DNA of 21,545 bases from positions 1 to 21,545 of IMG/VR virus record IMGVR_UViG_3300036466_000301. One strand, given 5' to 3'. This stretch comes from a virus. This document shows, piece by piece, positions 7,710-14,301 of this stretch (positions are counted from its first letter, which is position 1; each line of letters starts with the position of its first letter). The translations under genes were made by a program, and so were the position numbers. The notes below the pieces were generated by a model that saw nothing but the letters and a program-made list of their open reading frames with translations, was not told where the DNA came from and ran no database searches.

Positions 7710-8609
7710 TTATCCCTTAGCTAACTCAGCATCGACGTCACGACCGTTAGGGACGGACTTGTACCACTCAACCCACTGGTCGGCAGACTCTTTCAATGCG
7801 TCGTACAGTTTACCTAAACCACCACGACCGATTTGACTGAGTGTAGTGGCACCTTTCACAGCGGTGTTGAGGTGATAATTAACCAGTGATTCCATCAGGT
7901 TGTGCTCGCCATTGGTTCCTGTCTCGATCAAGTCAATACGGTCAATCTGGTCTTGACATAAGTCAAGGTAATCAGCCCAAGCTTTACACTCGTTAAACAC
8001 GGTGACGTAAGCATCAGCAGGTAGTGCGTCGAACTTATCGGCACCGGCTGGTTTTAACACATCACGAATGATCAGGTCATAATCAATCTTGAAATCGTTA
8101 GTCAAACGGTTGATTTGTTCGAGTGCCTGGCGCTGCTCGGTGGGTTCGGTTTTCGGTGGCTTAGGCGTCGCAGGTGCTGAAGGTACAGCAGGGGCTTGTG
8201 GTGCCTGTGGTGTCTCTGGTACAGCAGGGGCTGCTGGTGTGGCGGGTACTTCAGGTGCTGCTGGTGCTTGTGGGGTGGCCTCGGTTTCGACCTGTGTGTC
8301 ACCAACATCAGCCTCAGTCACCAGGTAAGCGGTTTTCCACGCTTCGAATGCGTCTTTATCGCAACCACGCTTCAGTTTCCACGTACCGTCGTTGTTTTTA
8401 CCTTTAGTGCCAGCATGAAATTCTTCATTCCATGGCAAACCTTGAACGTCGAGTTCTACGTTGGTGTTACCTGTGTCGGAAGTATCTGGTTCACTGGCCA
8501 CATCTACACCAGTAATTACCTCAGACGAACACGCTGTCTGTGCAAACACCTTTTCTTCCAAAGCCTTTACACGCGCTTCGAGAGATTCCAAAATTCCTAA
8601 TTCAGACAT
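7710..8609 (-). CDS. Coiled-coil, Pro/Ala-rich phage protein of unknown function
   Basis: A 299-residue acidic protein and the first gene of the leftward replication operon. Residues 1-22 form a short coiled coil (LESLEARVKALEEKV). GLPWNEEFHAGTKGKN followed by DGTWKLKRG (about 57-82) is a motif I recall from many phage DNA-metabolism proteins, with no assigned role. A long Pro/Ala linker spans about 112-152. A helical C-terminal domain of about 140 residues follows. AAGGAG lies 7 nt before ATG 8609. Position suggests a replication or recombination accessory, possibly a scaffold or SSB partner. The repetitive linker is similar in composition to that of the ssDNA-binding protein two genes downstream. 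Confidence 0.75.
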   Translation of the reverse strand: MSELGILESLEARVKALEEKVFAQTACSSEVITGVDVASEPDTSDTGNTNVELDVQGLPWNEEFHAGTKGKNNDGTWKLKRGCDKDAFEAWKTAYLVTEADVGDTQVETEATPQAPAAPEVPATPAAPAVPETPQAPQAPAVPSAPATPKPPKTEPTEQRQALEQINRLTNDFKIDYDLIIRDVLKPAGADKFDALPADAYVTVFNECKAWADYLDLCQDQIDRIDLIETGTNGEHNLMESLVNYHLNTAVKGATTLSQIGRGGLGKLYDALKESADQWVEWYKSVPNGRDVDAELAKG

Positions 8610-8654
8610 TGAATGTCTCCTTTGTTGTGGGTTGCTCGTTATCGAGTGGTAGTA

Positions 8655-8683
8655 ACTATAAACATGATAAATTTAGTTGTAAA
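8655..8683 (-). promoter_or_regulatory. Leftward promoter of the replication operon
   Basis: On the minus strand TTTACA (8683-8678), a 17-bp spacer and TATAGT (8660-8655) match the promoter at 1293-1321 exactly at both hexamers and spacing. The upstream DNA is strongly AT-rich. Transcripts would begin near 8648 and reach the ATG at 8609 after a leader of about 40 nt containing AAGGAG. Confidence 0.8.
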
Positions 8684-8690
8684 GATATAT

Positions 8691-8718
8691 TTGAAAATAT
8701 TTTTATAAAGAGTATACT
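8691..8718 (+). promoter_or_regulatory. Rightward promoter of helicase-lysis operon
   Basis: TTGAAA (8691-8696), a 16-bp spacer and TATACT (8713-8718). The -10 lies inside the 10-bp palindrome GAGTATACTC and directly follows AAAGAGTAT, a sequence shared with the control region near 18239-18377. The promoter is divergent from the leftward one; the two -35 boxes are only 7 bp apart, so one regulator could control both. Confidence 0.7.
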
Positions 8719-8751
8719 CGGTGATGTTGATTAAATGATTGGAGGTAAGAG

Positions 8752-8958
8752 ATGTCAGATATTAAATGTGTAGTGGTTAACGTCAGTAAAGACTTTAAAG
8801 ATGTAGAATTTGAGCAACTGAAGCGCATATTTAACGACATGAAACATGTAATGGCTAGTACCCAACCTATCATCATGTTTGAAAATTACAGTATGGTTGG
8901 TTCTGCTGAACTGGCCGATGACGGGGTGTTAACCATTACTATCAGTAAGGGAGAATAG
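8752..8958 (+). CDS. Small phage protein of unknown function
   Basis: A 68-residue acidic protein (opening MSDIKCVVVNVSKDFKDVE), with a predicted beta-alpha-beta feel and no recognised motif. It is the first gene of the rightward operon. GGAGG lies 6-7 nt before the ATG, so it is well translated early. Its 3' end, AAGGGAGAATAGAG, carries the ribosome site of the next gene. No function is proposed. Confidence 0.75.
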   Translation: MSDIKCVVVNVSKDFKDVEFEQLKRIFNDMKHVMASTQPIIMFENYSMVGSAELADDGVLTITISKGE

Positions 8959-8960
8959 AG

Positions 8961-9236
8961 ATGGTTGATAATAAAATTATTGTATCGAAGCTTGAAGACA
9001 TTGCAGGTCTTCATCGACACCCTTTGTACGTCAGAGAAATCTGTAAAAACGGCGCTATCGCATTACACAGAACCAGTTCCGGCCTCAATGACGTAATGAT
9101 TAGAAATCAGCAATTAACTGACAAACTATGTCGATCACGTCAGCACGTTAAAGCGATGGTTGACATATTCCCCAAGAACGAGGAATTCAACACACTGTTA
9201 ATCGAAATTGACTCTCTGCTCGGACATGTTAAATGA
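8961..9236 (+). CDS. Small phage protein of unknown function
   Basis: A 91-residue protein (MVDNKIIVSKLEDIAGLHR...), basic in the middle and ending in an amphipathic helix. No family is recognised. GGGAG lies 7 nt before the ATG and the stop overlaps the helicase start as ATGA, so helicase translation is probably coupled to this gene. Sited just before the SF2 helicase, it might be a helicase accessory, but only position supports that. Confidence 0.75.
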   Translation: MVDNKIIVSKLEDIAGLHRHPLYVREICKNGAIALHRTSSGLNDVMIRNQQLTDKLCRSRQHVKAMVDIFPKNEEFNTLLIEIDSLLGHVK

Positions 9237-11080
9237 AACATCTTCTTCCACCAACTGAAATAGTGATGCGGGATTACCAACAGGTCGCTATTAACGATAC
9301 TGACCGACTGCTGGCCACACCTGGGAATAACACGGTAATAACAGTTCTTCCGACAGGTGCCGGTAAATCCCTGGTCAAATCTTACTACGCCCGTCGATAC
9401 TATGAACGTGGTGAACTGACCATCATCTTCGCCCACCGTGACGTATTACTCGGGCAGATCAGCGATAAGTGCTGTCTGATGAAAGTACCTCACACCTTCA
9501 TCTGTAGTGATAAAACCAGGCGAAACATTACTAACGACAACCTCAGTAAATACGGTGATTCGTACTGGGATGAAACTTCCCATGTTATCGTAGTATCGGT
9601 GCCGACGTTCCTGGCTCGTATTAAGTCTGGAATCATCACTCGTGAGTTCTGTGACTCGGTTAAACACTGGATGCTCGATGAAGCACACCATTTGCTGTCC
9701 TCGGACGTTTATAACGACTGTGACGGCGACATCGACGCCATGTGGGAAGCTGTACGCTCGGGTGAGGGCAAACTCGGTAATCAATGGGGTGTATGTACTG
9801 AGTTACTATCCAATGCCCGAGGACTCGGTGTAACAGCCACACCTAAGCGCGGTGATAAGAAGGGCCTTGGTTCCCATGCTGATGGCCACGCCGATGCCAT
9901 GAGTGTAACCACGACCATGTTCGACCTCATTAAAGGTGGTCACCTCACACCGTATGAAATCTACACCACCGGCACCATCGATGTTAAGGGTATCAAGCAT
10001 AACAAAGACGGTGACCTCAATAGCAAACAACTCTACATCAAAACCAAGGAGGCCGATATTACCGGTGATGCGGTGGCGGAATACCGTAAACACCTCGATG
10101 GTAAACCGGTGATCACGTTCTGCGTTAACGTCGAACATGCTAAGGAAGTGGCCAAGGCGTTCAACGATGCAGGTATCCCGAGCATGATGGTTAACGCCAA
10201 TACTGCCGATGCTATCCGTCAGAAAGCCGTTGCCGACCTCAGAGACGGTCGTATCCTTAACCTGGTGAACGTTGACCTGTTCGGTGAGGGTTTCGATGCT
10301 CCTGCTGTGGCAGGTGTGATTATGATGCGTCGTACTGAGTCATACTCACTGTTTAAGCAGCAATTCGGTCGTATGCTTCGCCCTGCACCGGGTAAGAGTG
10401 CTGGTATCCTCATTGACATGGTAGGTAACGTTAAATATTTCATGGTTGAGTATGGTCTTATTGCACCACACGACGACCCTGAGTGGACCCTCGACAACGA
10501 ACGGCAAAACAAGAAGTCTCAGGGTGGTGACGACGACGGTGAGGGACGTCCTGAAACCATCACCTGTGGTAATAAGATGTGTATGGCATTTGGACTGCTA
10601 CCAATTAAACCAGAGCAGGTCGAGAAATTCCGTGGCACCGCACTACTCTTTATTGACGGGAAATGCCCGAAATGTGGGTGGTGTGAATCTGAGAAGGAGA
10701 AAACTGAACGTAAAACTGAGTTAAAATATCAGAAAGGTGATCTGGTTAAACTGGAATTATCGGTGATAGATGAACTCATTAAACAGCGTGACCATGCCCT
10801 GCAGCCGATGGAGCAATTTAGTAACTCGGTGCAACACACTAACTTCGCTTACGCTGCTAAGGCCCAGTTTGCCCGACGTCAACATGCACTGAACGTATTA
10901 CGGTTTAAAATTCAACGATGGTGTGAGAACCATGGGGTTATGACTGGCCAATCAGTATCGTTGGTACAGGCTGACTTTGAGATTAAATTCGGGGTCAATA
11001 TATTTAAGGCTCAGACCGGTACAGCATCCGAGTTGGAAAAACTGTCGGCTGAGATTGATAGAGAGGTGAGTAAGCTATGA
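9233..11080 (+). CDS. SF2 DEAH-box DNA helicase with C-terminal zinc ribbon
   Basis: A 615-residue superfamily 2 helicase. Walker A is LPTGAGKS (39-46), motif II DEAH (149-152), motif III TATP (201-204), motif V NVDLFGEGFDAP (346-357) and motif VI QQFGRMLRP (376-384). After an acidic linker (430-438), five cysteines (Cys445, 450, 478, 481, 484) form a probable zinc ribbon, and a helical tail of about 110 residues follows. Phage relatives (UvsW/RadD-like) remodel branched DNA, and this one may serve fork restart or recombination. The start overlaps the previous stop as ATGA. The final residues REVSKL are encoded by the DNA that is the ribosome site of the next gene. Confidence 0.9.
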   Translation: MKHLLPPTEIVMRDYQQVAINDTDRLLATPGNNTVITVLPTGAGKSLVKSYYARRYYERGELTIIFAHRDVLLGQISDKCCLMKVPHTFICSDKTRRNITNDNLSKYGDSYWDETSHVIVVSVPTFLARIKSGIITREFCDSVKHWMLDEAHHLLSSDVYNDCDGDIDAMWEAVRSGEGKLGNQWGVCTELLSNARGLGVTATPKRGDKKGLGSHADGHADAMSVTTTMFDLIKGGHLTPYEIYTTGTIDVKGIKHNKDGDLNSKQLYIKTKEADITGDAVAEYRKHLDGKPVITFCVNVEHAKEVAKAFNDAGIPSMMVNANTADAIRQKAVADLRDGRILNLVNVDLFGEGFDAPAVAGVIMMRRTESYSLFKQQFGRMLRPAPGKSAGILIDMVGNVKYFMVEYGLIAPHDDPEWTLDNERQNKKSQGGDDDGEGRPETITCGNKMCMAFGLLPIKPEQVEKFRGTALLFIDGKCPKCGWCESEKEKTERKTELKYQKGDLVKLELSVIDELIKQRDHALQPMEQFSNSVQHTNFAYAAKAQFARRQHALNVLRFKIQRWCENHGVMTGQSVSLVQADFEIKFGVNIFKAQTGTASELEKLSAEIDREVSKL

Positions 11081-11304
11081 GTAAAAGATTACACGTTGCA
11101 AGAAGTCCGTTGACAAATAAAATTTATACTGGGTCTGTTTCTAAAGATGGAACGTGCTGGTTGTCTGATAAAACAGACGTCACCAATGACACGATATGTG
11201 CAGTGATTGACCACATTATTGAGTTTGAAAAACGATCAGGAAAGAAGTTAGAACTAAGTTCAGATGGGAAGCCTGTTATCAGAGTTACTATTGAACATCT
11301 ATAG
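11077..11304 (+). CDS. DUF7446-like small phage protein
   Basis: A 75-residue protein opening MSKRLHVARSPLTNKIYTGS, then SKDGTCWLSDKTDVTNDTIC, then IRVTIEHL. I recall this 'SPLTxxIYxGxxxKDG..W..DKxDVTNDxIxAV' pattern as a common phage family (DUF7446) without a known role. GAGGTG lies 8 nt before the ATG, inside the helicase gene, and the start overlaps its stop by 4 nt. The family number is recalled only. Confidence 0.75.
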   Translation: MSKRLHVARSPLTNKIYTGSVSKDGTCWLSDKTDVTNDTICAVIDHIIEFEKRSGKKLELSSDGKPVIRVTIEHL

Positions 11305-11321
11305 AATCGTGAAGGTGAGTA

Positions 11322-11519
11322 ATGGAAGTAAACCACACTAAAGGTTATGTCAGGTCTGACGGACGTGACAGCCACATCCGCGTAATCTGTCCTGATTGCG
11401 GGTCAGGTGGTGGTTCACATTATCCTTGTTGGTGTTCTGAATGTGAACCAAGGGTGTTGATGGTGCCATACCGTTCTAACTGGAACGAAGTATTTAAGCA
11501 AGAGGTGAGTAAGTTATGA
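11322..11519 (+). CDS. Small zinc-ribbon-like protein
   Basis: A 65-residue protein with five cysteines in CPDCGSGGGSHYPCWCSEC (Cys23, 26, 36, 38, 41), enough for one zinc site. An N-terminal basic stretch and a C-terminal tail ending QEVSKL follow. AAGGTG lies only about 4 nt before ATG 11322, a short spacing. The end again encodes the GAGGTGAGT ribosome site of the next gene. It may bind nucleic acid or a host protein; no family is recognised. Confidence 0.7.
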   Translation: MEVNHTKGYVRSDGRDSHIRVICPDCGSGGGSHYPCWCSECEPRVLMVPYRSNWNEVFKQEVSKL

Positions 11520-11749
11520 AACACTATAGTGGTGTTGGTTTAGAGGTTAGTAAACTGATAGACCAAAATGGTAAACTGTTCGAGTTTGGCCTATGCAAAG
11601 CTCAAGAAGTATTAGACTTACGTAATGTACTACTTGAAATGGTAAAACTGATTGATGAGGATGGTGGTATTGGTCCTGACCTATGTGACTACGTAAAAGG
11701 TACAGTGAGGCCAATACTTGACAGAAAAGTCGAGGAAACCAATAAATGA
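11516..11749 (+). CDS. Small helical protein of unknown function
   Basis: A 77-residue protein, mostly predicted helix (LCKAQEVLDLRNVLLEMVKL), acidic, no motif recognised. GAGGTG is 8 nt before the ATG and the start overlaps the previous stop (ATGA). Its own stop overlaps the endolysin start as ATGA. Residues 10-14 read EVSKL, the same pentapeptide that ends two upstream genes, perhaps by chance or by duplication of a segment. Confidence 0.7.
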   Translation: MKHYSGVGLEVSKLIDQNGKLFEFGLCKAQEVLDLRNVLLEMVKLIDEDGGIGPDLCDYVKGTVRPILDRKVEETNK

Positions 11750-12228
11750 ACAATCAATTCGATGAGTTAATTAAGCAATACTGGGCGCAGTACATGCCTG
11801 GGTATGACTGGCGTATCGGCTGGGGTCAGATAATGCAGGAGTCGTCATTCAACACCCTTGCTGTCAGTCCTGCCGGTGCTGAGGGGTTGTGTCAGTTTAT
11901 GCCCGGTACGTGGCGTGACGCCATTGCCGCCGGTATTGTGTTACCCGGTACTCCCCGTACTGACGCTGTGGCCAGCATTAAAGCGGGTGCCTGGTATATG
12001 GGTAAAATGGTTAAATTCTGGACTACCCCACGTGATAAGGATAATATGATTAAGTGGGCGATGGCCAGTTATAACTATGGTGCCGGTAATGTCTTAAAAG
12101 CACAGAAAGCCGCTGGTGGTTCGTTGATATTTGAGGATTTGTTACCTCACTTACCAACCGAAACCGCTGAATATCCATATCGAATTCGTCAGCATGTTAT
12201 TGATGAGTTTGGCATTACGTTGTTTTAG
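11746..12228 (+). CDS. Endolysin: SLT-type lytic transglycosylase
   Basis: A 160-residue soluble muramidase of the lytic transglycosylase (SLT/GEWL) fold, which cuts the MurNAc-GlcNAc bond of peptidoglycan to give a 1,6-anhydro product. GQIMQESSFN holds catalytic Glu32; SPAGAEGLCQFMPGTW (41-56) and ASYNYGAGNV complete the family signature. There is no signal peptide or membrane anchor, so it needs a holin to reach the cell wall. The holin candidate and spanins follow at once. The start overlaps the previous stop as ATGA; no strong ribosome site is seen, so coupling is likely. Confidence 0.92.
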   Translation: MNNQFDELIKQYWAQYMPGYDWRIGWGQIMQESSFNTLAVSPAGAEGLCQFMPGTWRDAIAAGIVLPGTPRTDAVASIKAGAWYMGKMVKFWTTPRDKDNMIKWAMASYNYGAGNVLKAQKAAGGSLIFEDLLPHLPTETAEYPYRIRQHVIDEFGITLF

Positions 12229-12241
12229 GAGAGGTGGGTTT

Positions 12242-12460
12242 ATGCCACAGCAAAAAATAACCATCAAAGTTAATAAAGAGGTTCATAAACGAGCCTCGAC
12301 CTATGTCAATCTAGTCGGGCTGGTGGCCGCGGCGGTGATGCAGTATTTCCCGTCGCTCGGCTTATCAGGAACCATCACGGGGACTGTTATGATCCTGTGT
12401 AACATCACAGTGTTACTGTCACAGTCACTGACGTTTGTAACACCCGGGGGTGAGGAATGA
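12242..12460 (+). CDS. Holin candidate, two membrane segments
   Basis: A 72-residue protein with a basic, soluble N-terminus, two predicted membrane helices (about 22-38 and 45-63) and a short acidic end. Topology with both ends inside fits a class II holin that permeabilises the inner membrane for the endolysin just upstream. GAGG lies 7 nt before ATG 12242; the longer reading frame starting at 12131 has no ribosome site and lies inside the endolysin gene. The stop overlaps the i-spanin start as ATGA. Function rests on size, topology and location, not on a recognised family. Confidence 0.8.
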   Translation: MPQQKITIKVNKEVHKRASTYVNLVGLVAAAVMQYFPSLGLSGTITGTVMILCNITVLLSQSLTFVTPGGEE

Positions 12461-12744
12461 CCTGGTTACTCGGAGTAAAACGCTGGCTATATGTCGCCGG
12501 TGCTGTAGTGGTAGCAGCATTCGTTGCTTGGTTCCAGTATCTCCGCAAAGAGGTTAAAGAGCAGAAAGTCAAAATCGAGACTGTCGAGGATCGTAATAAG
12601 CGACTCAGAGCCGAGATTGACGAGGTTACTAAATTCACCGAGGTTAAACGGGAGATTAAAAATGCTGAGGACACTGTTACTAAGCTGTCTGATAATGCTG
12701 TCGATGACCAGTTGCTCGACAAATACACACGAAATAAGGACTAG
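12457..12744 (+). CDS. i-spanin (Rz-like)
   Basis: A 95-residue protein with an N-terminal membrane anchor (about 9-27, WLYVAGAVVVAAFVAW) followed by a long charged coiled coil (RKEVKEQKVKIETVEDRNK...). This is the inner-membrane spanin architecture: it spans the periplasm, pairs with the o-spanin lipoprotein and fuses inner and outer membranes in the last step of lysis. The o-spanin gene begins inside it in another frame. The start overlaps the holin stop. Confidence 0.88.
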   Translation: MTWLLGVKRWLYVAGAVVVAAFVAWFQYLRKEVKEQKVKIETVEDRNKRLRAEIDEVTKFTEVKREIKNAEDTVTKLSDNAVDDQLLDKYTRNKD

Positions 12745-12913
12745 GGTTGTAACCCTTTGTTCCGGTGTTATAATCATGTTTGAGAATGCCGAGGAAATAA
12801 CCAATACCACGACATCACTTAAGCGGCAAATATTGGAGAACAACGAGTCGATATCTGCGTGTCGTAAACATGGCCAGGAGAACGTCAATGGGAAGTACTC
12901 AGACACCCCCTAA
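12662..12913 (+). CDS. o-spanin (Rz1-like) lipoprotein, nested in i-spanin
   Basis: An 83-residue protein starting MLRTLLLSCLIMLSMTSC, a classic lipoprotein signal with the lipobox ending at Cys18 (SMTSC). The mature outer-membrane part is about 65 residues, rather polar. It starts in the +2 frame inside the i-spanin gene and extends 169 nt past it, the overlapping type of Rz/Rz1 pair. GGGAG lies 7 nt before ATG 12662. Relative to lambda Rz1 it is longer and not Pro-rich. The 3' end overlaps a tiny reading frame at 12888. Confidence 0.88.
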   Translation: MLRTLLLSCLIMLSMTSCSTNTHEIRTRVVTLCSGVIIMFENAEEITNTTTSLKRQILENNESISACRKHGQENVNGKYSDTP

Positions 12914-12944
12914 AGATCCTATTCCACCTAAAGAAGAAAAGTAA
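12888..12944 (+). CDS. 18-residue Pro/Lys-rich peptide (tiny gene)
   Basis: ATG at 12888 opens MGSTQTPPKDPIPPKEEK then stop. AGGAG sits exactly 7 nt before it, one of the cleanest ribosome sites in the window, and the frame overlaps the last 26 nt of the o-spanin. The stop is 2 nt before the next gene's ATG, so its job may be to carry ribosomes into that gene, which has no good site of its own. The composition resembles the start of the protein at 18450 (MTEEKKTPPTPKTPKK). Expression is unproven. Confidence 0.5.
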   Translation: MGSTQTPPKDPIPPKEEK

Positions 12945-12946
12945 CT

Positions 12947-13204
12947 ATGTTTATCGATGCAGCTTTACTATTTTGCTACGCACTGATAGCGGGCGTTTAC
13001 CGTAAAACATTAAATCTGGCGATACTGATATGGTTTGCTGTATCGATGATATTGGGGTCACTGATGCTTCCGGCATTGGTGACTTTTTCTATTTATTGGC
13101 TAATGGCACTAGGTATGATGACCTATGCGGCAGTTAGAGGGTCATGGTGTGTCCACTGTCAGTATGGGAACCATGGCGCTGTTACAGCTTGCAATGAGTG
13201 TTGA
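12947..13204 (+). CDS. Three-helix membrane protein with C-terminal Cys4 motif
   Basis: An 85-residue protein with about three membrane helices (5-18, 23-41, 43-62) followed by a short tail holding CVHC and CNEC (Cys68, 71, 82, 85). That Cx2C-x10-Cx2C spacing can bind zinc. Placed between the spanins and a holin-like gene, it may modify lysis timing or be an exclusion-type membrane protein. Its ribosome site is weak (AAGAAG at long spacing); coupling from the tiny frame ending at 12944 is plausible. I do not recognise the family. Confidence 0.65.
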   Translation: MFIDAALLFCYALIAGVYRKTLNLAILIWFAVSMILGSLMLPALVTFSIYWLMALGMMTYAAVRGSWCVHCQYGNHGAVTACNEC

Positions 13205-13373
13205 TTCTCTGATCACAAACACTGAAACAAGTCTTTATAATAATTACACAATTCTGGCTTTACTGGTGAACTTGTTTATAATAGGAACGTCTTTTTATCA
13301 CGGAACAGGTTTAAATAGTGTGGGGAATAATAACAACCATCCTGTTCACCATCACCACAATAAAAACCATTAG
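13164..13373 (+). CDS. Small membrane protein with Asn/His-rich tail
   Basis: Up to 69 residues from ATG 13164, with ATGs also at 13173 and 13194 (MSVDSL). It overlaps the end of the previous gene in another frame and has one membrane helix (NYTILALLVNLFIIGTSFY). Its end is polar and includes GLNSVGNNNNHPVHHHHNKNH, a natural histidine cluster. No start has a convincing ribosome site, so translation would be coupled. The stop lies 8 nt before the next ATG, which fits a real gene, but a chance frame cannot be excluded. Confidence 0.45.
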   Translation: MGTMALLQLAMSVDSLITNTETSLYNNYTILALLVNLFIIGTSFYHGTGLNSVGNNNNHPVHHHHNKNH

Positions 13374-13381
13374 GTACTGCT

Positions 13382-13636
13382 ATGGCCGACTTCTCAAAGC
13401 TAATCAACATCGCGACAAGTCCTGTGAGTCAAACAGCAGGCGAGATGATCGATAAAGCCGGTAAAACCAGTATTGTGGTCGGACCGGCGTCGATGGTGGT
13501 TGATAGGGTTACCGAAGGTGGGTTTACCATAGCGGAGTACGCTGCACTGGCGTCAATAGTAGTATCAGCTATGTGGGCAACGAAGCTACTTATAGATATT
13601 ATCGTGACAATTCTAAAGTATCGGAGGGGTGATTAA
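13382..13636 (+). CDS. T7 holin-like small membrane protein
   Basis: An 84-residue protein. The N-terminal half is soluble or amphipathic (MADFSKLINIATSPVSQTAG). One long hydrophobic helix (about 50-79) is introduced by GGFTIAEYAALASIVVSAMW and followed by the basic tail KYRRGD. Layout and the pattern 'small-residue turn, aromatic-Glu-Tyr/Trp, helix, Lys/Arg end' resemble T7 gp17.5-type holins from memory. It could be the real holin, a second holin or an antiholin to the protein at 12242. AGGT lies about 7 nt before the ATG. Its last 38 nt overlap the end of the convergent gene at 13599. Confidence 0.65.
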   Translation: MADFSKLINIATSPVSQTAGEMIDKAGKTSIVVGPASMVVDRVTEGGFTIAEYAALASIVVSAMWATKLLIDIIVTILKYRRGD

Positions 13637-13811
13637 CCCTCTGCCTCCATCCAGGCCTGAGATTCTCATCAAGCCATTTTTCACAGTCTGTCCCTTCAGG
13701 TGAGTTGCACCTGACATAATTGATTAACTCGGTGGCGTAAGGAGTCACCGTTAATAACGATAGCTCCAACGCTTCTATTCTAGCCTGTAACTGTTCTATT
13801 CTGCCTTGCAT
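13599..13811 (-). CDS. Small Cys-Trp motif protein, paralogue A
   Basis: A 70-residue protein. Residues 1-20 form a coiled coil (MQGRIEQLQARIEALELSLL). Residues 28-58 contain ELINYVRCNSPEGTDCEKWL and GWRQR, which align with the product of 14554-14727 at 18 of 31 positions. No known family is recognised. Its start overlaps the previous gene by 16 nt without a clear ribosome site. It is the last gene of the leftward accessory operon, and its end overlaps the convergent lysis operon by 38 nt; no convincing terminator with a T tract is seen there. Confidence 0.65.
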   Translation of the reverse strand: MQGRIEQLQARIEALELSLLTVTPYATELINYVRCNSPEGTDCEKWLDENLRPGWRQRVNHPSDTLELSR

Positions 13812-14080
13812 GACAACATACCAGCATCATAGAGAGCCTCGATGACGTCGATTGGGTGTTCCTTACCCTGACACACTTCGATAGCTTTATCGATGACAGG
13901 CTTACGGTTGTGGTCGAATGGTTTGAGTGTGGTGTGTTTTATAGGGAATACCATTTCAATATTGTTATCACCTAAACACATGAAGTACTCTCTGCCAACG
14001 TAGGATATCTCAATTGCATAAGTGCCTCCTAGGTACTCTGCAATACACTTCTCACCTACCCGTGGTTTAAACTCACTCAT
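13796..14080 (-). CDS. Conserved-looking phage protein of unknown function
   Basis: A 94-residue protein. The N-terminal 55 residues (FKPRVGEKCIAEYLGGTYAIE, then YVGREYFMCLGDNNIEMVF) look like a small beta-barrel of SH3 type, and the C-terminus is helical (VIDKAIEVCQGKEHPIDVIE). I recall similar N-termini in other phage proteins but no role. AAGGAG lies 7 nt before ATG 14080 and overlaps the previous gene's stop (ATGA). Confidence 0.7.
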   Translation of the reverse strand: MSEFKPRVGEKCIAEYLGGTYAIEISYVGREYFMCLGDNNIEMVFPIKHTTLKPFDHNRKPVIDKAIEVCQGKEHPIDVIEALYDAGMLSCKAE

Positions 14081-14301
14081 TTACAATCTCCTTCATCACT
14101 GGGTCTGCCGATAAGGCGTCTAAACTTATCAGCAGTTTTAGTACCTTTAATTACACTTGTTTTGTGGTTCTCATTCTTCCATACACAGTATTGAACCTCG
14201 GTTTTTATTGCAGTCTCGATACTGTCGAGCTTGTTCAGTGTGAACACATCCACGAACAATACCAGTAGTATCAAGGTCATTACTGTGTAGAATCTACCCA
14301 T
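14077..14301 (-). CDS. Small protein with N-terminal membrane anchor
   Basis: A 74-residue protein. Residues 4-22 (FYTVMTLILLVLFVDVFTL) form one membrane helix; the rest is polar and, by the charge rule, probably periplasmic. Cys39 and Cys73 could form a disulphide there. No family is recognised. Its ATG overlaps the previous stop by 8 nt; the ribosome site is weak. A role at the envelope, such as superinfection exclusion, is possible but unsupported beyond topology. Confidence 0.6.
   Translation of the reverse strand: MGRFYTVMTLILLVLFVDVFTLNKLDSIETAIKTEVQYCVWKNENHKTSVIKGTKTADKFRRLIGRPSDEGDCK

Noticed and set aside
8089-8328. Plus-strand frames opposite the Pro/Ala linker
   Set aside because: They are antisense reflections of repetitive Ala/Pro codons in a gene with a good ribosome site.
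13616-13650. Bidirectional terminator between the convergent operons
   Set aside because: A small GAGGG/CCCTC hairpin exists but has no T tract on either side, and both genes overlap there.
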